A DNA stretch of 64,000 bases, taken from NCBI RefSeq assembly GCF_014168815.1, contig NZ_AP021972.1, positions 2,046,001 through 2,110,000 of the forward strand, written 5' to 3'. The DNA is from Klebsiella sp. WP3-W18-ESBL-02. GTDB lineage: Bacteria; Pseudomonadota; Gammaproteobacteria; Enterobacterales; Enterobacteriaceae. Position numbers and translations under genes: made by a program. How positions within the stretch are numbered: the first letter of the stretch is position 1; every line of letters starts with the position of its first letter. This document shows positions 17,401 through 25,632 of this stretch, one piece after another. The notes beneath the pieces were generated by a model. That model saw nothing but the letters and a program-made list of their open reading frames with translations. It did not search any database and was not told where the DNA came from.

Positions 17401-18144
17401 ATGGCAGGTCATAGTAAATGGGCCAACACCAGACATCGTAAAGCCGCGCAGGATGCGAAGCGCGGCAAAATCTTCACCAAGATCATTCGTGAGCTGGTGA
17501 CGGCGGCCAAACTGGGCGGCGGCGATCCGGATGCGAACCCACGTCTGCGTGCAGCGGTAGATAAAGCCCTGGCCAACAACATGACGCGCGATACCCTGAA
17601 CCGCGCTATCGCGCGCGGTGTGGGCGGTGATGAAGATTCCAACATGGAAACCATCATCTATGAAGGCTACGGTCCTGGCGGCACCGCGGTGATGATTGAG
17701 TGCCTGTCTGACAACCGTAACCGTACCGTTGCGGAAGTACGTCATGCGTTCAGCAAAACCGGCGGCAACCTGGGTACCGACGGTTCTGTCGCGTATCTGT
17801 TCAGCAAAAAAGGCGTGATCTCCTTTGAACAGGGCGACGAAGACGTCATCATGGAAGCGGCGCTGGAAGCCGGTGCTGAAGATGTGGTGACCTTCGACGA
17901 CGGCGCGATTGACGTCTATACCGCGTGGGAAGAGATGGGTAAAGTGCGTGATGCGCTGGAAGCGGCTGGTCTGAAAGCCGACGCGGCGGAAGTGTCCATG
18001 ATTCCATCGACCAAAGCCGATATGGATGCGGAAACAGCGCCGAAGCTGATGCGTCTGATCGACATGCTGGAAGACTGTGACGACGTTCAGGAAGTCTATC
18101 ACAACGGCGAAATCTCTGACGAGGTTGCTGCTACCTTAGAATGA
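17401..18144 (+). CDS. yebC: YebC/TACO1 family protein
   Basis: A 247-residue YebC family protein (MAGHSKWANTRHRKAAQDAK at the N-terminus). The family is linked to translation: TACO1 activates mitochondrial translation, and recent work ties bacterial YebC to relief of ribosome stalling; it was earlier annotated as a transcription regulator. Three-domain length is full. TTGGAGATATTTTT precedes the ATG. It lies in the conserved nudB-yebC-ruvC order. Confidence 0.96.
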   Translation: MAGHSKWANTRHRKAAQDAKRGKIFTKIIRELVTAAKLGGGDPDANPRLRAAVDKALANNMTRDTLNRAIARGVGGDEDSNMETIIYEGYGPGGTAVMIECLSDNRNRTVAEVRHAFSKTGGNLGTDGSVAYLFSKKGVISFEQGDEDVIMEAALEAGAEDVVTFDDGAIDVYTAWEEMGKVRDALEAAGLKADAAEVSMIPSTKADMDAETAPKLMRLIDMLEDCDDVQEVYHNGEISDEVAATLE

Positions 18145-18178
18145 GGTGGTTTAACGCTGACATAACAGGAGAGGCGTG

Positions 18179-18700
18179 ATGTCTATTATTCTCGGCATTG
18201 ACCCGGGGTCACGCATCACCGGTTATGGTGTCATTCGCCAGGTGGGTCGCCAGTTGACCTATCTTGGCAGCGGATGCATCCGCACTAAAGTTGACGATCT
18301 GCCGTCGCGTCTGAAGCTGATTTACGCAGGCGTGACGGAGATCATCACGCAGTTCCAGCCGGACTACTTCGCTATCGAGCAGGTCTTTATGGCGAAAAAC
18401 GCCGATTCGGCGCTCAAACTAGGGCAGGCGCGCGGCGTGGCGATTGTAGCCGCCACCAACCAGGAACTGCCGGTTTTTGAGTATGCGGCTCGCCAGGTCA
18501 AACAGACGGTGGTGGGTATCGGTAGCGCGGAAAAAAGCCAGGTACAGCATATGGTGCGAACGCTGCTCAAGCTGCCCGCCAACCCGCAGGCGGATGCCGC
18601 GGATGCGCTGGCGATTGCCATTACCCATTGCCATGTCAGCCAGAATGCCATGCAGGTGAGCGATGCAAGGCTGAATTTAGCGCGTGGACGGCTGCGATAA
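18179..18700 (+). CDS. ruvC: Holliday junction resolvase RuvC
   Basis: A 173-residue RNase H-fold endonuclease that cuts Holliday junctions with RuvAB. Catalytic acidic residues are in GIDPGS (Asp7), FAIEQVF (Glu66) and ADAADALAIA (Asp138 and Asp141). A GTG at 18176 is immediately before the ATG at 18179; the ATG gives the family length and follows GAGAGG. The E. coli gene yebB, which sits between ruvC and ruvA, is absent here. Confidence 0.97.
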   Translation: MSIILGIDPGSRITGYGVIRQVGRQLTYLGSGCIRTKVDDLPSRLKLIYAGVTEIITQFQPDYFAIEQVFMAKNADSALKLGQARGVAIVAATNQELPVFEYAARQVKQTVVGIGSAEKSQVQHMVRTLLKLPANPQADAADALAIAITHCHVSQNAMQVSDARLNLARGRLR

Positions 18701-18712
18701 TCACAAATGAGG

Positions 18713-18728
18713 CTGGATAAATATCCAG
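18713..18728. promoter_or_regulatory. LexA box of ruvAB (overlaps a hairpin)
   Basis: CTGGATAAATATCCAG fits the CTG-N10-CAG LexA box and resembles the known E. coli ruvAB operator. The same palindrome is the stem of GGCTGGA / TCCAGCC (18711-18730) followed by seven T residues, so it can also act as the ruvC terminator. It lies about 55 bases upstream of ruvA. Confidence 0.75.
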
Positions 18729-18781
18729 CCTTTTTTTATGATAGTACATTATCTTTCCAGCCCTTAACGCAGGAGCGTCAT

Positions 18782-19393
18782 GTGATAGGCAGACTCAGAG
18801 GCATCATTCTCGAAAAACAACCCCCGTTGGTCCTTCTGGAGACCGGCGGCGTCGGCTATGAAGTGCATATGCCCATGACCTGTTTTTACGAGCTGCCGGA
18901 GGCCGGGCAGGAGGCGATCGTCTTCACCCACTTTGTGGTGCGTGAAGATGCCCAACTGCTGTACGGCTTTAACAACAAACAGGAACGGACCCTGTTTAAA
19001 GAGCTGATTAAAACCAACGGCGTCGGCCCGAAGCTGGCGCTGGCCATCCTGTCGGGCATGTCGGCGCAGCAGTTTGTCAACGCGGTGGAACGTGAAGAGC
19101 TTGGCGCGCTGGTCAAGCTGCCGGGGATTGGCAAGAAAACCGCCGAGCGCCTGATTGTCGAAATGAAAGACCGCTTCAAAGGGCTGCATGGCGATCTGTT
19201 TACCCCTGCCGCCGATCTGGTGCTGACTTCTCCTGCGGGGCCGGAGAGCGACGACGCCGAGCAGGAAGCGGTTGCCGCGCTGGTGGCGCTGGGCTATAAA
19301 CCTCAGGAAGCCAGTCGGATGGTGAGCAAAATCGCCCGTCCGGACGCCAGCAGTGAAACATTGATCCGCGAAGCGCTCCGCGCGGCGCTATGA
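18782..19393 (+). CDS. ruvA: Holliday junction branch migration protein RuvA
   Basis: A 203-residue junction-binding subunit that forms tetramers and recruits RuvB hexamers. The N-terminal OB domain, the helix-hairpin-helix motifs (GVGPKLALAILSG and LPGIGKKTAERL) and the C-terminal RuvB-binding domain are intact. The start is GTG at 18782, as in E. coli, with AGGAG ten bases before it; residues read upstream cross the LexA region and are not conserved. Induced in the SOS response with ruvB, inferred from the LexA box. Confidence 0.96.
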   Translation: MIGRLRGIILEKQPPLVLLETGGVGYEVHMPMTCFYELPEAGQEAIVFTHFVVREDAQLLYGFNNKQERTLFKELIKTNGVGPKLALAILSGMSAQQFVNAVEREELGALVKLPGIGKKTAERLIVEMKDRFKGLHGDLFTPAADLVLTSPAGPESDDAEQEAVAALVALGYKPQEASRMVSKIARPDASSETLIREALRAAL

Positions 19394-19401
19394 GGTAAAG
19401 G

Positions 19402-20412
19402 ATGATTGAAGCAGACCGTCTGATTTCCGCTGAAAGCACGTTGCCAGAAGATGTGGCAGACCGTGCGATTCGGCCAAAATTACTGGAAGAGTATATCGGC
19501 CAGCCGCAGGTGCGTTCGCAGATGGAAATCTTCATCCAGGCGGCGAAGCTGCGCGGCGACGCGCTGGATCATCTGCTGATCTTCGGCCCGCCGGGCCTTG
19601 GGAAAACGACGCTGGCAAACATTGTTGCCAATGAAATGGGCGTTAACCTGCGCACCACCTCTGGCCCGGTGCTGGAGAAAGCGGGCGACCTGGCGGCAAT
19701 GCTCACCAACCTTGAACCGCACGATGTGCTGTTTATCGACGAGATTCACCGCCTGTCGCCGGTTGTGGAAGAAGTGCTCTATCCGGCAATGGAAGACTAC
19801 CAGCTGGATATCATGATTGGCGAGGGCCCGGCTGCGCGCTCAATTAAAATCGATCTGCCACCGTTCACCTTGATTGGTGCTACCACCCGCGCGGGTTCGC
19901 TGACCTCACCGCTGCGCGATCGTTTCGGTATCGTCCAGCGTCTGGAGTTCTACCAGGTGCCTGATTTGCAGCACATCGTCGGGCGTAGCGCCCGCCATAT
20001 GGGGCTGGAAATGAGCGACGAAGGTGCTCTGGAGGTTGCCCGTCGCGCGCGCGGTACGCCGCGTATCGCTAACCGCCTGCTCCGGCGCGTGCGCGACTAC
20101 GCTGAAGTCAAGCATGACGGCACTATCTCGGCCGACATCGCCGCGCAGGCGCTGGATATGCTGAACGTCGACGCCGAAGGCTTTGACTATATGGACCGCA
20201 AGCTGCTGCTGGCGGTGATTGATAAGTTCTTTGGTGGGCCGGTTGGGTTGGACAACCTGGCGGCGGCAATCGGTGAAGAGCGCGAAACCATTGAGGACGT
20301 GCTGGAGCCGTATCTGATTCAGCAGGGTTTTTTGCAGCGTACCCCGCGTGGGCGCATCGCAACGACGCGCGCGTGGAGCCACTTTGGCATCACGCCGCCG
20401 GAAATGCCTTAG
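19402..20412 (+). CDS. ruvB: Holliday junction helicase RuvB
   Basis: A 336-residue AAA+ motor of the RuvAB branch-migration complex. Walker A is GPPGLGKTT, Walker B is LFIDEIH, sensor 1 is IGATTRAG, and the arginine finger region SPLRDRFG is present, followed by the winged-helix C-domain. It starts eight bases after ruvA in the same SOS operon. Complete. Confidence 0.98.
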   Translation: MIEADRLISAESTLPEDVADRAIRPKLLEEYIGQPQVRSQMEIFIQAAKLRGDALDHLLIFGPPGLGKTTLANIVANEMGVNLRTTSGPVLEKAGDLAAMLTNLEPHDVLFIDEIHRLSPVVEEVLYPAMEDYQLDIMIGEGPAARSIKIDLPPFTLIGATTRAGSLTSPLRDRFGIVQRLEFYQVPDLQHIVGRSARHMGLEMSDEGALEVARRARGTPRIANRLLRRVRDYAEVKHDGTISADIAAQALDMLNVDAEGFDYMDRKLLLAVIDKFFGGPVGLDNLAAAIGEERETIEDVLEPYLIQQGFLQRTPRGRIATTRAWSHFGITPPEMP

Positions 20413-20421
20413 CAATGCAAC

Positions 20422-20483
20422 ACCTGATGGCGCTTCGCTTATCAGGCCTACCATTCTGTAGGCCCGGTCGGCGAAGCGCCACA
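20422..20483. repeat. BIME (two REP units)
   Basis: A REP unit from ACCTGATGGCGCTTCGC to TTATCAGGCCTAC is followed by a second, inverted unit (GTAGGCCCGGTCGGCGAAGCGCC). It fills the gap between the convergent ruvB and znuB genes. Confidence 0.8.
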
Positions 20484-20490
20484 GAGCAAA

Positions 20491-21276
20491 TCAGGCGGCC
20501 GCTTTGCGGGTCATGCTCAGGATAAACAGCAGCGCCGCGCACAGCACGACGGAAGGCCCGGCCGGCGTATCGTAAAACGCCGAGAAGGTCAGCCCACCCG
20601 TTACCGCAATCATCCCTACCACGACGGCAATACCCGCCATTTGTTCCGGCGTACGCGCAAAACGTCGCGCCGTCGCCGCGGGGATAATCAGCAGTGACGT
20701 AATAATCAACGCGCCGACAAACTTCATCGCCACGCCGATGGTCAGCGCCGTCACCAGCATCAGCAGTAGTTTAACCCGCTGGAGCTTCACGCCGTCGACA
20801 AACGCTAAATCCGGGCTGATGGTCATCGACAGCAGGCTGCGCCACTGCCAGAACAAAATACCCAGCACCACGATGACGCCGAGCGCAATCGAGATCAGAT
20901 CCTGCGGCGTAACCGCTAGCAGATCGCCGAACAGGTAGGCCATCAGGTCGACGCGGATATTCGACATCAGGCTGACGACCACCAGGCCGAGCGACAGCGC
21001 GCTGTGCGCCATAATGCCGAGAAGCGTATCCACCGCGAGGTGAGGGCGCTTCTCTAGCCACACCAGACCACCGGCCAGCAGCAGCGTGACGGCGATGACC
21101 GCATAGAAAGGGTTAACGTCCAGCAGCAGGCCGAACGCCACTCCCAGCAGCGAGGCATGGGCGAGGGTATCGCCAAAGTAGGACATCCGGCGCCAGACGA
21201 CAAACGAGCCCAGAGGGCCCGCCGCGCATGCCAGCATCATTCCGGCCAGCCAGCCGGGAAGTAAAATTTCAATCAT
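20491..21276 (-). CDS. znuB: zinc ABC transporter permease ZnuB
   Basis: A 261-residue inner-membrane permease of the ABC-3 (metal) family with about eight membrane helices. It forms the channel of the ZnuABC high-affinity zinc importer. Its ATG overlaps the znuC stop by four bases, so the two are coupled and repressed by Zur. Complete, with conserved LLIIPAATAR near residue 195. Confidence 0.97.
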   Translation of the reverse strand: MIEILLPGWLAGMMLACAAGPLGSFVVWRRMSYFGDTLAHASLLGVAFGLLLDVNPFYAVIAVTLLLAGGLVWLEKRPHLAVDTLLGIMAHSALSLGLVVVSLMSNIRVDLMAYLFGDLLAVTPQDLISIALGVIVVLGILFWQWRSLLSMTISPDLAFVDGVKLQRVKLLLMLVTALTIGVAMKFVGALIITSLLIIPAATARRFARTPEQMAGIAVVVGMIAVTGGLTFSAFYDTPAGPSVVLCAALLFILSMTRKAAA

Positions 21277-22028
21277 GACTGCCCATTTCCCCGACGAAGA
21301 ACGATACGGCCCTGTAAATCATGGCGGTGGTTATGCTGATGACGGTAAATCCCCAGCTGTTCGGCGCCGCGCGGGCCAAACATGGAGATAAATTCCGGAT
21401 GCATGGAGACCACGTCCGGCGTGCCGGAGCAGCAAATATGATGATTGAGACACAGCACATCGTCGGTTTTCGCCATCACCAGATGCAGATCGTGCGACAC
21501 CATCAGCACCGCGCAGTTAAGCTCCTGGCGAAGCTGATTAATCAGATCGTATAGCGCCACCTGGCCGTTGACGTCAACGCCCTGGGTGGGTTCATCCAGC
21601 ACCAGCAGCTGAGGCTTGTTTAACAGCGCACGCGCCAGCAGAACACGCTGGGTTTCACCACCGGAGAGCTTCTGCATCGGTGCATCCTGCAGGTGCCCGG
21701 CCTGTACGCGCATCAGCGCGGGCAGAATATCTTCTTTGCGCGTTGCCGGGTGCAAGCGTAAAAAACGCTTGACGGTAAGCGGTAATGTCGCGTCAAGGTG
21801 GACCTTTTGCGGTACGTAGCCTACGCGCAGCTGTTTTTCACGCACGACCACGCCTTCGCTGGGCGGCACGAGGCCCAACACCACGCGCACCAGCGTCGAC
21901 TTACCCGCGCCGTTCGGGCCAAGCAGCGTCAGAATGCGCCCTGGCTTGAGATTCAGTGAGATGTCGGAGAGCACCCGGCGCTGGCCGAAGCTGACGGAGA
22001 CATTTTGCAGCGATACAAGATTCGTCAT
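21273..22028 (-). CDS. znuC: zinc ABC transporter ATPase ZnuC
   Basis: A 251-residue ABC ATPase. Walker A is GPNGAGKST, the signature is LSGGETQRV, Walker B is LLVLDEP, and the H-loop is MVSHD. The His-rich tail (YRHQHNHRHD) is typical of ZnuC. I start at 22028 (MTNLVSLQ), the family start; the frame extends a few codons upstream into the operator. Divergent from znuA across the Zur box. Confidence 0.96.
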   Translation of the reverse strand: MTNLVSLQNVSVSFGQRRVLSDISLNLKPGRILTLLGPNGAGKSTLVRVVLGLVPPSEGVVVREKQLRVGYVPQKVHLDATLPLTVKRFLRLHPATRKEDILPALMRVQAGHLQDAPMQKLSGGETQRVLLARALLNKPQLLVLDEPTQGVDVNGQVALYDLINQLRQELNCAVLMVSHDLHLVMAKTDDVLCLNHHICCSGTPDVVSMHPEFISMFGPRGAEQLGIYRHQHNHRHDLQGRIVLRRGNGQS

Positions 22029-22052
22029 AGCAATTAGGGGTTGCACAAGATA

Positions 22053-22076
22053 GTGAATGTTATAATATCACACATC
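22053..22076. promoter_or_regulatory. Zur operator between znuC and znuA
   Basis: GTGAATGTTATAATATCACA is an imperfect palindrome like the enterobacterial Zur box (GAAATGTTATA-N-TATAACATTTC). It is centred in the 77-base gap between the divergent genes, so zinc-bound Zur would repress both. Confidence 0.8.
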
Positions 22077-22105
22077 ACTTATTCATTTCGATTATCAGAC
22101 GCATT

Positions 22106-23065
22106 ATGTTACAGAAAAATACGCTTCTTTGCGCAGCCTTATCAGCCGCGCTTTTGGGTACCGCCGTACCGCGTGCGGATGCTGCCGTTGTCGCCTCACT
22201 TAAACCATTAGGATTTATCGCTTCCGCGATTGCCGATGGCGTTACCGAGACCCAGGTTTTACTGCCTGACGGTGCGTCTGAACATGATTATTCATTGCGC
22301 CCATCTGATGCAAAACGCTTACAGAACGCGGACTTAGTGGTGTGGATTGGTCCAGAGATGGAAGCGTTCATGGACAAGTCAACGCAAAGCATTGCCGACG
22401 GCAAAAAAGTCACCATTGCCCAGCTTGATGGTGTGAAACCGTTGCTCATGAAAGGGAGTGATGATGACGATCATGATGCTGCTGAAGCGGGTGACGGTGA
22501 ACACGCCCACGGCGAAAAAGGTGACGCACATCACCATCATGGTGAATACAACATGCACCTGTGGTTATCCCCAGAGATAGCGCGGCTTTCGGCGGTTGCA
22601 ATCCATGACAAATTAGTGGACCTTATGCCCCAGAGTCGAGCCCGGCTTGACGCCAACCTGAAGAATTTTGAGGCTAATCTGGCCACGGTCGATAAGCAGG
22701 TGGCAAATGAGCTGACGCCGGTAAAAGGAAAGGGCTATTTCGTTTTTCATGATGCCTATGGCTACTTCGAAAAACACTACGGTTTGACGCCGCTTGGGCA
22801 CTTCACCGTTAACCCTGAAATTCAACCTGGTGCGCAGCGTTTACATCAAATAAGAACACAGTTGGTTGAGCAAAAAGCAACCTGCGTTTTTGCTGAGCCA
22901 CAATTCAGGCCCGCTGTCGTTGAATCTGTCGCGCGGGGAACCAACGTTCGCATGGGAACGTTAGATCCTCTAGGCACGAACATTCAGTTGAGCAAAGAGA
23001 GCTATCCAGCATTTCTGACTCAGCTGGCGACCCAGTATGCGAGCTGCCTGAAAGGAGATAAGTAA
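22106..23065 (+). CDS. znuA: zinc ABC transporter periplasmic binding protein ZnuA
   Basis: A 319-residue periplasmic protein that captures zinc for ZnuBC. The signal peptide ends near residue 26 (ADA). Zinc ligands are expected in ASEHDYSL, NMHLWLSP and the GYFVFHDAYGYF region. The acidic, His-rich loop (about residues 117-145) of alternating Asp and His is characteristic of zinc-specific proteins. Divergent from znuCB with the shared Zur operator upstream. Confidence 0.97.
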   Translation: MLQKNTLLCAALSAALLGTAVPRADAAVVASLKPLGFIASAIADGVTETQVLLPDGASEHDYSLRPSDAKRLQNADLVVWIGPEMEAFMDKSTQSIADGKKVTIAQLDGVKPLLMKGSDDDDHDAAEAGDGEHAHGEKGDAHHHHGEYNMHLWLSPEIARLSAVAIHDKLVDLMPQSRARLDANLKNFEANLATVDKQVANELTPVKGKGYFVFHDAYGYFEKHYGLTPLGHFTVNPEIQPGAQRLHQIRTQLVEQKATCVFAEPQFRPAVVESVARGTNVRMGTLDPLGTNIQLSKESYPAFLTQLATQYASCLKGDK

Positions 23066-23077
23066 GGAAGTGAATAC

Positions 23078-24397
23078 GTGCAGCAGATAGCCCGCTCTGT
23101 CGCCCTGGCATTTAACAATTTGCCGCGACCCCACCGCGTTATGCTGGGGTCACTCACCGTTCTCACACTGGCCGTCGCCGTTTGGCGGCCGTATGTTTAC
23201 CACCCCAATTCTTCACCGGTTGTTCGCACCATCGAGCTGGAGAAAAAAGAGATTCGCTCTCTGCTACCGGAGGCCAGCGAACCGATTGACCAATCCGCGC
23301 AGGAAGACGAAGCGATTCCTCAGGATGAACTGGACGACAAAGCCGATAACGAAACGGGCGTGCATGAATATGTGGTATCCACGGGCGATACCCTAAGCAG
23401 CATCCTGAACCAGTACGGCATTGATATGGGCAACATCAGCCAGCTTGCTGCGGCTGATAAAGACCTGAAAAATATGAAGGTGGGCCAGCAGCTCTCCTGG
23501 ACCTTGAACGATGATGGCGATCTCCAGCGTTTAACCTGGGAAATGTCGCGTCGTGAAACCCGCACCTACGATCGCGTTGCAAACGGTTTCAAAATGAGCA
23601 GCGAGATGCAGCAGGGCGACTGGGTTAATAGCTTGATCAACGGCACCGTCGGCGGCAGCTTTGTCTCCAGCGCGACCAGCGCCGGGTTAACCAGCGCGGA
23701 AGTGAGCGCGGTGATCAAAGCCATGCAGTGGCAGATGGACTTCCGTAAGCTGAAAAAAGGCGATCAGTTCTCGGTGCTGATGTCGCGCGAAATGCTCGAC
23801 GGCAAGCGTGAACAGAGCCAGCTTCTTGGCGTGCGTCTGCGCTCCGACGGTAAAGACTATTACGCTATTCGCGCTGAGGACGGTAAATTCTACGATCGTA
23901 GCGGCACCGGGTTGGCGAAAGGCTTCCTGCGCTTCCCGACCGCGCGTCAGTTCCGCGTGTCGTCTAACTTTAACCCGCGCCGCCTGAACCCGGTGACCGG
24001 CCGCGTTGCGCCACACCGCGGCGTTGACTTTGCGATGCCGCAGGGGACGCCAGTGCTGGCCGTCGGTGACGGAGAAGTGGTGGTGGCGAAGCGTAGCGGT
24101 GCAGCCGGCTACTATGTGGCGCTGCGTCACGGTCGTACCTACACCACGCGCTATATGCACCTGCGTAAGCTGCTGGTGAAACCGGGACAGAAAGTCAAAC
24201 GCGGCGATCGTATTGCGCTTTCCGGTAATACCGGTCGTTCAACCGGCCCGCACCTGCATTATGAAGTGTGGATTAACCAACAGGCGGTTAACCCGCTGAC
24301 GGCGAAATTACCGCGTACCGAAGGGCTGACCGGCTCAGACCGTACCGACTATCTGGCGCAGGTGAAACAGGTTCTGCCGCAGCTGCGTTTTGACTAG
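23078..24397 (+). CDS. mepM: murein DD-endopeptidase MepM
   Basis: A 439-residue M23 metallopeptidase that cuts D-Ala-mDAP cross-links during cell growth. It has one N-terminal membrane segment (about residues 18-38), an OapA/LysM-like domain (EYVVSTGDTLSSILNQYG), and the peptidase domain with zinc ligands in HRGVDFAMP and HLHYEVW, all present. The start is GTG at 23078, 13 bases after znuA, in the conserved znuA-mepM-lpxM order. Confidence 0.95.
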   Translation: MQQIARSVALAFNNLPRPHRVMLGSLTVLTLAVAVWRPYVYHPNSSPVVRTIELEKKEIRSLLPEASEPIDQSAQEDEAIPQDELDDKADNETGVHEYVVSTGDTLSSILNQYGIDMGNISQLAAADKDLKNMKVGQQLSWTLNDDGDLQRLTWEMSRRETRTYDRVANGFKMSSEMQQGDWVNSLINGTVGGSFVSSATSAGLTSAEVSAVIKAMQWQMDFRKLKKGDQFSVLMSREMLDGKREQSQLLGVRLRSDGKDYYAIRAEDGKFYDRSGTGLAKGFLRFPTARQFRVSSNFNPRRLNPVTGRVAPHRGVDFAMPQGTPVLAVGDGEVVVAKRSGAAGYYVALRHGRTYTTRYMHLRKLLVKPGQKVKRGDRIALSGNTGRSTGPHLHYEVWINQQAVNPLTAKLPRTEGLTGSDRTDYLAQVKQVLPQLRFD

Positions 24398-24422
24398 TTT
24401 CGACTAAGAAGTATGCGTTCAG

Positions 24423-24456
24423 AGCCGACGTCACTATGGCGTCGGCTTTTTCTTTT
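24423..24456 (+). terminator. mepM terminator
   Basis: AGCCGACG pairs with CGTCGGCT and is followed by TTTTCTTTT. It lies 26 bases after the mepM stop, ahead of lpxM. Confidence 0.88.
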
Positions 24457-24528
24457 GTGCGAAGCATTCTGCCTCGCTACACTATTTGATTATTCGCACC
24501 GACCCGATAATTCGAACCTGGAACAGGC

Positions 24529-25506
24529 ATGGAAACGAAAAAAAATACCAGTGAATATATTCCCGAGTTTGAGAAATCTTTCCGCCATCCTCAATACTGG
24601 GGTGCCTGGTTAGGCGTGCTGGCATTTGCGGGGATCGCTTACGTACCGGCAAAAATTCGTGACCCTATTCTGGGTAAGCTCGGTCGCCTGGCGGGTAAAT
24701 TTGGCCGCAGCGCTCGCCGTCGTGCTCAGATCAATCTGCTGTATTGCTTCCCGGATAAAAGCGAAGCCGAGCGCGAAGCCATTATTGATGAGATGTTTGC
24801 CACCGCGCCGCAGGCAATGGTCATGATGGCCGAACTGGCGTTGAAAGGGCCTGAAAAAATTCTGCCGCGCCTCGACTGGCAGGGGCAGGAGATTATCGAT
24901 GAACTCCGCGCCAATGGCGAAAACGTCATTTTCCTGGTACCGCACGGCTGGGGTGTGGATATCCCGGCAATGGTGATGGCCTCGCAGGGGCAAAAAATGG
25001 CGGCGATGTTCCATAATCAGGGCAACAAAGTCTTCGACTACGTCTGGAACACCGTTCGTCGTCGTTTTGGCGGTCGTCTGCACGCCCGTAACGACGGCAT
25101 CAAGCCGTTTATTCAGTCCGTCCGTCAGGGCTACTGGGGCTACTATCTGCCGGACCAGGATCACGGCCCGGAGCACAGCGAGTTCGTGGATTTCTTTGCT
25201 ACCTATAAAGCCACGCTGCCGGCGATTGGCCGTCTGATGAAGGTGTGCCGCGCGCGCGTGGTGCCGCTGTTCCCGGTTTATGATGGCAAAACGCATCGTC
25301 TGACCATTCTGGTTCGACCACCGATGGATGACCTGCTGGAAGCGGATGACAACACCATTGCGCGTCGAATGAACGAAGAGGTGGAGATTTTCGTTGGGCC
25401 ACATACTGAGCAGTACACGTGGATCCTGAAGCTGCTGAAAACGCGCAAGCCGGGTGAAACCGAGCCGTATCAGCGTAAAGAACTCTATCCAAAGAAAAAG
25501 AAATAG
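24529..25506 (+). CDS. lpxM: lipid A myristoyltransferase LpxM
   Basis: A 325-residue inner-membrane acyltransferase that adds the last secondary acyl chain (myristate in E. coli) to lipid A. One N-terminal membrane helix is followed by the HX4D-type motif HGWGVD near residue 138 and the QDHGPE segment. Length matches LpxM (msbB). It has its own promoter after the mepM terminator. Confidence 0.93.
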   Translation: METKKNTSEYIPEFEKSFRHPQYWGAWLGVLAFAGIAYVPAKIRDPILGKLGRLAGKFGRSARRRAQINLLYCFPDKSEAEREAIIDEMFATAPQAMVMMAELALKGPEKILPRLDWQGQEIIDELRANGENVIFLVPHGWGVDIPAMVMASQGQKMAAMFHNQGNKVFDYVWNTVRRRFGGRLHARNDGIKPFIQSVRQGYWGYYLPDQDHGPEHSEFVDFFATYKATLPAIGRLMKVCRARVVPLFPVYDGKTHRLTILVRPPMDDLLEADDNTIARRMNEEVEIFVGPHTEQYTWILKLLKTRKPGETEPYQRKELYPKKKK

Positions 25507-25510
25507 CCCC

Positions 25511-25583
25511 GTAGCCCGTCCGAGCAATGCGACGACGGGGCGGCACCGAGCCTTTCCAGCGGCGCTACGCTTGGCCGGGCTAC
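25511..25583. repeat. REP-like inverted repeat
   Basis: GTAGCCCG at 25511 is mirrored by CGGGCTAC at 25576, with a C-rich core. It resembles a degenerate BIME in the gap between convergent lpxM and pykA. Confidence 0.5.
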
Positions 25584-25589
25584 GCAGAT

Positions 25590-25619
25590 AAAAAAACCGG
25601 ACATCGTCCGGTTTTTTTA
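25590..25619 (-). terminator. pykA terminator
   Basis: ACCGGAC pairs with GTCCGGT across a three-base loop, with A and T runs on both sides. It lies just after the pykA stop and could serve lpxM from the other side. Confidence 0.9.
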
Positions 25620-25632
25620 TCGCGAGAATAAC

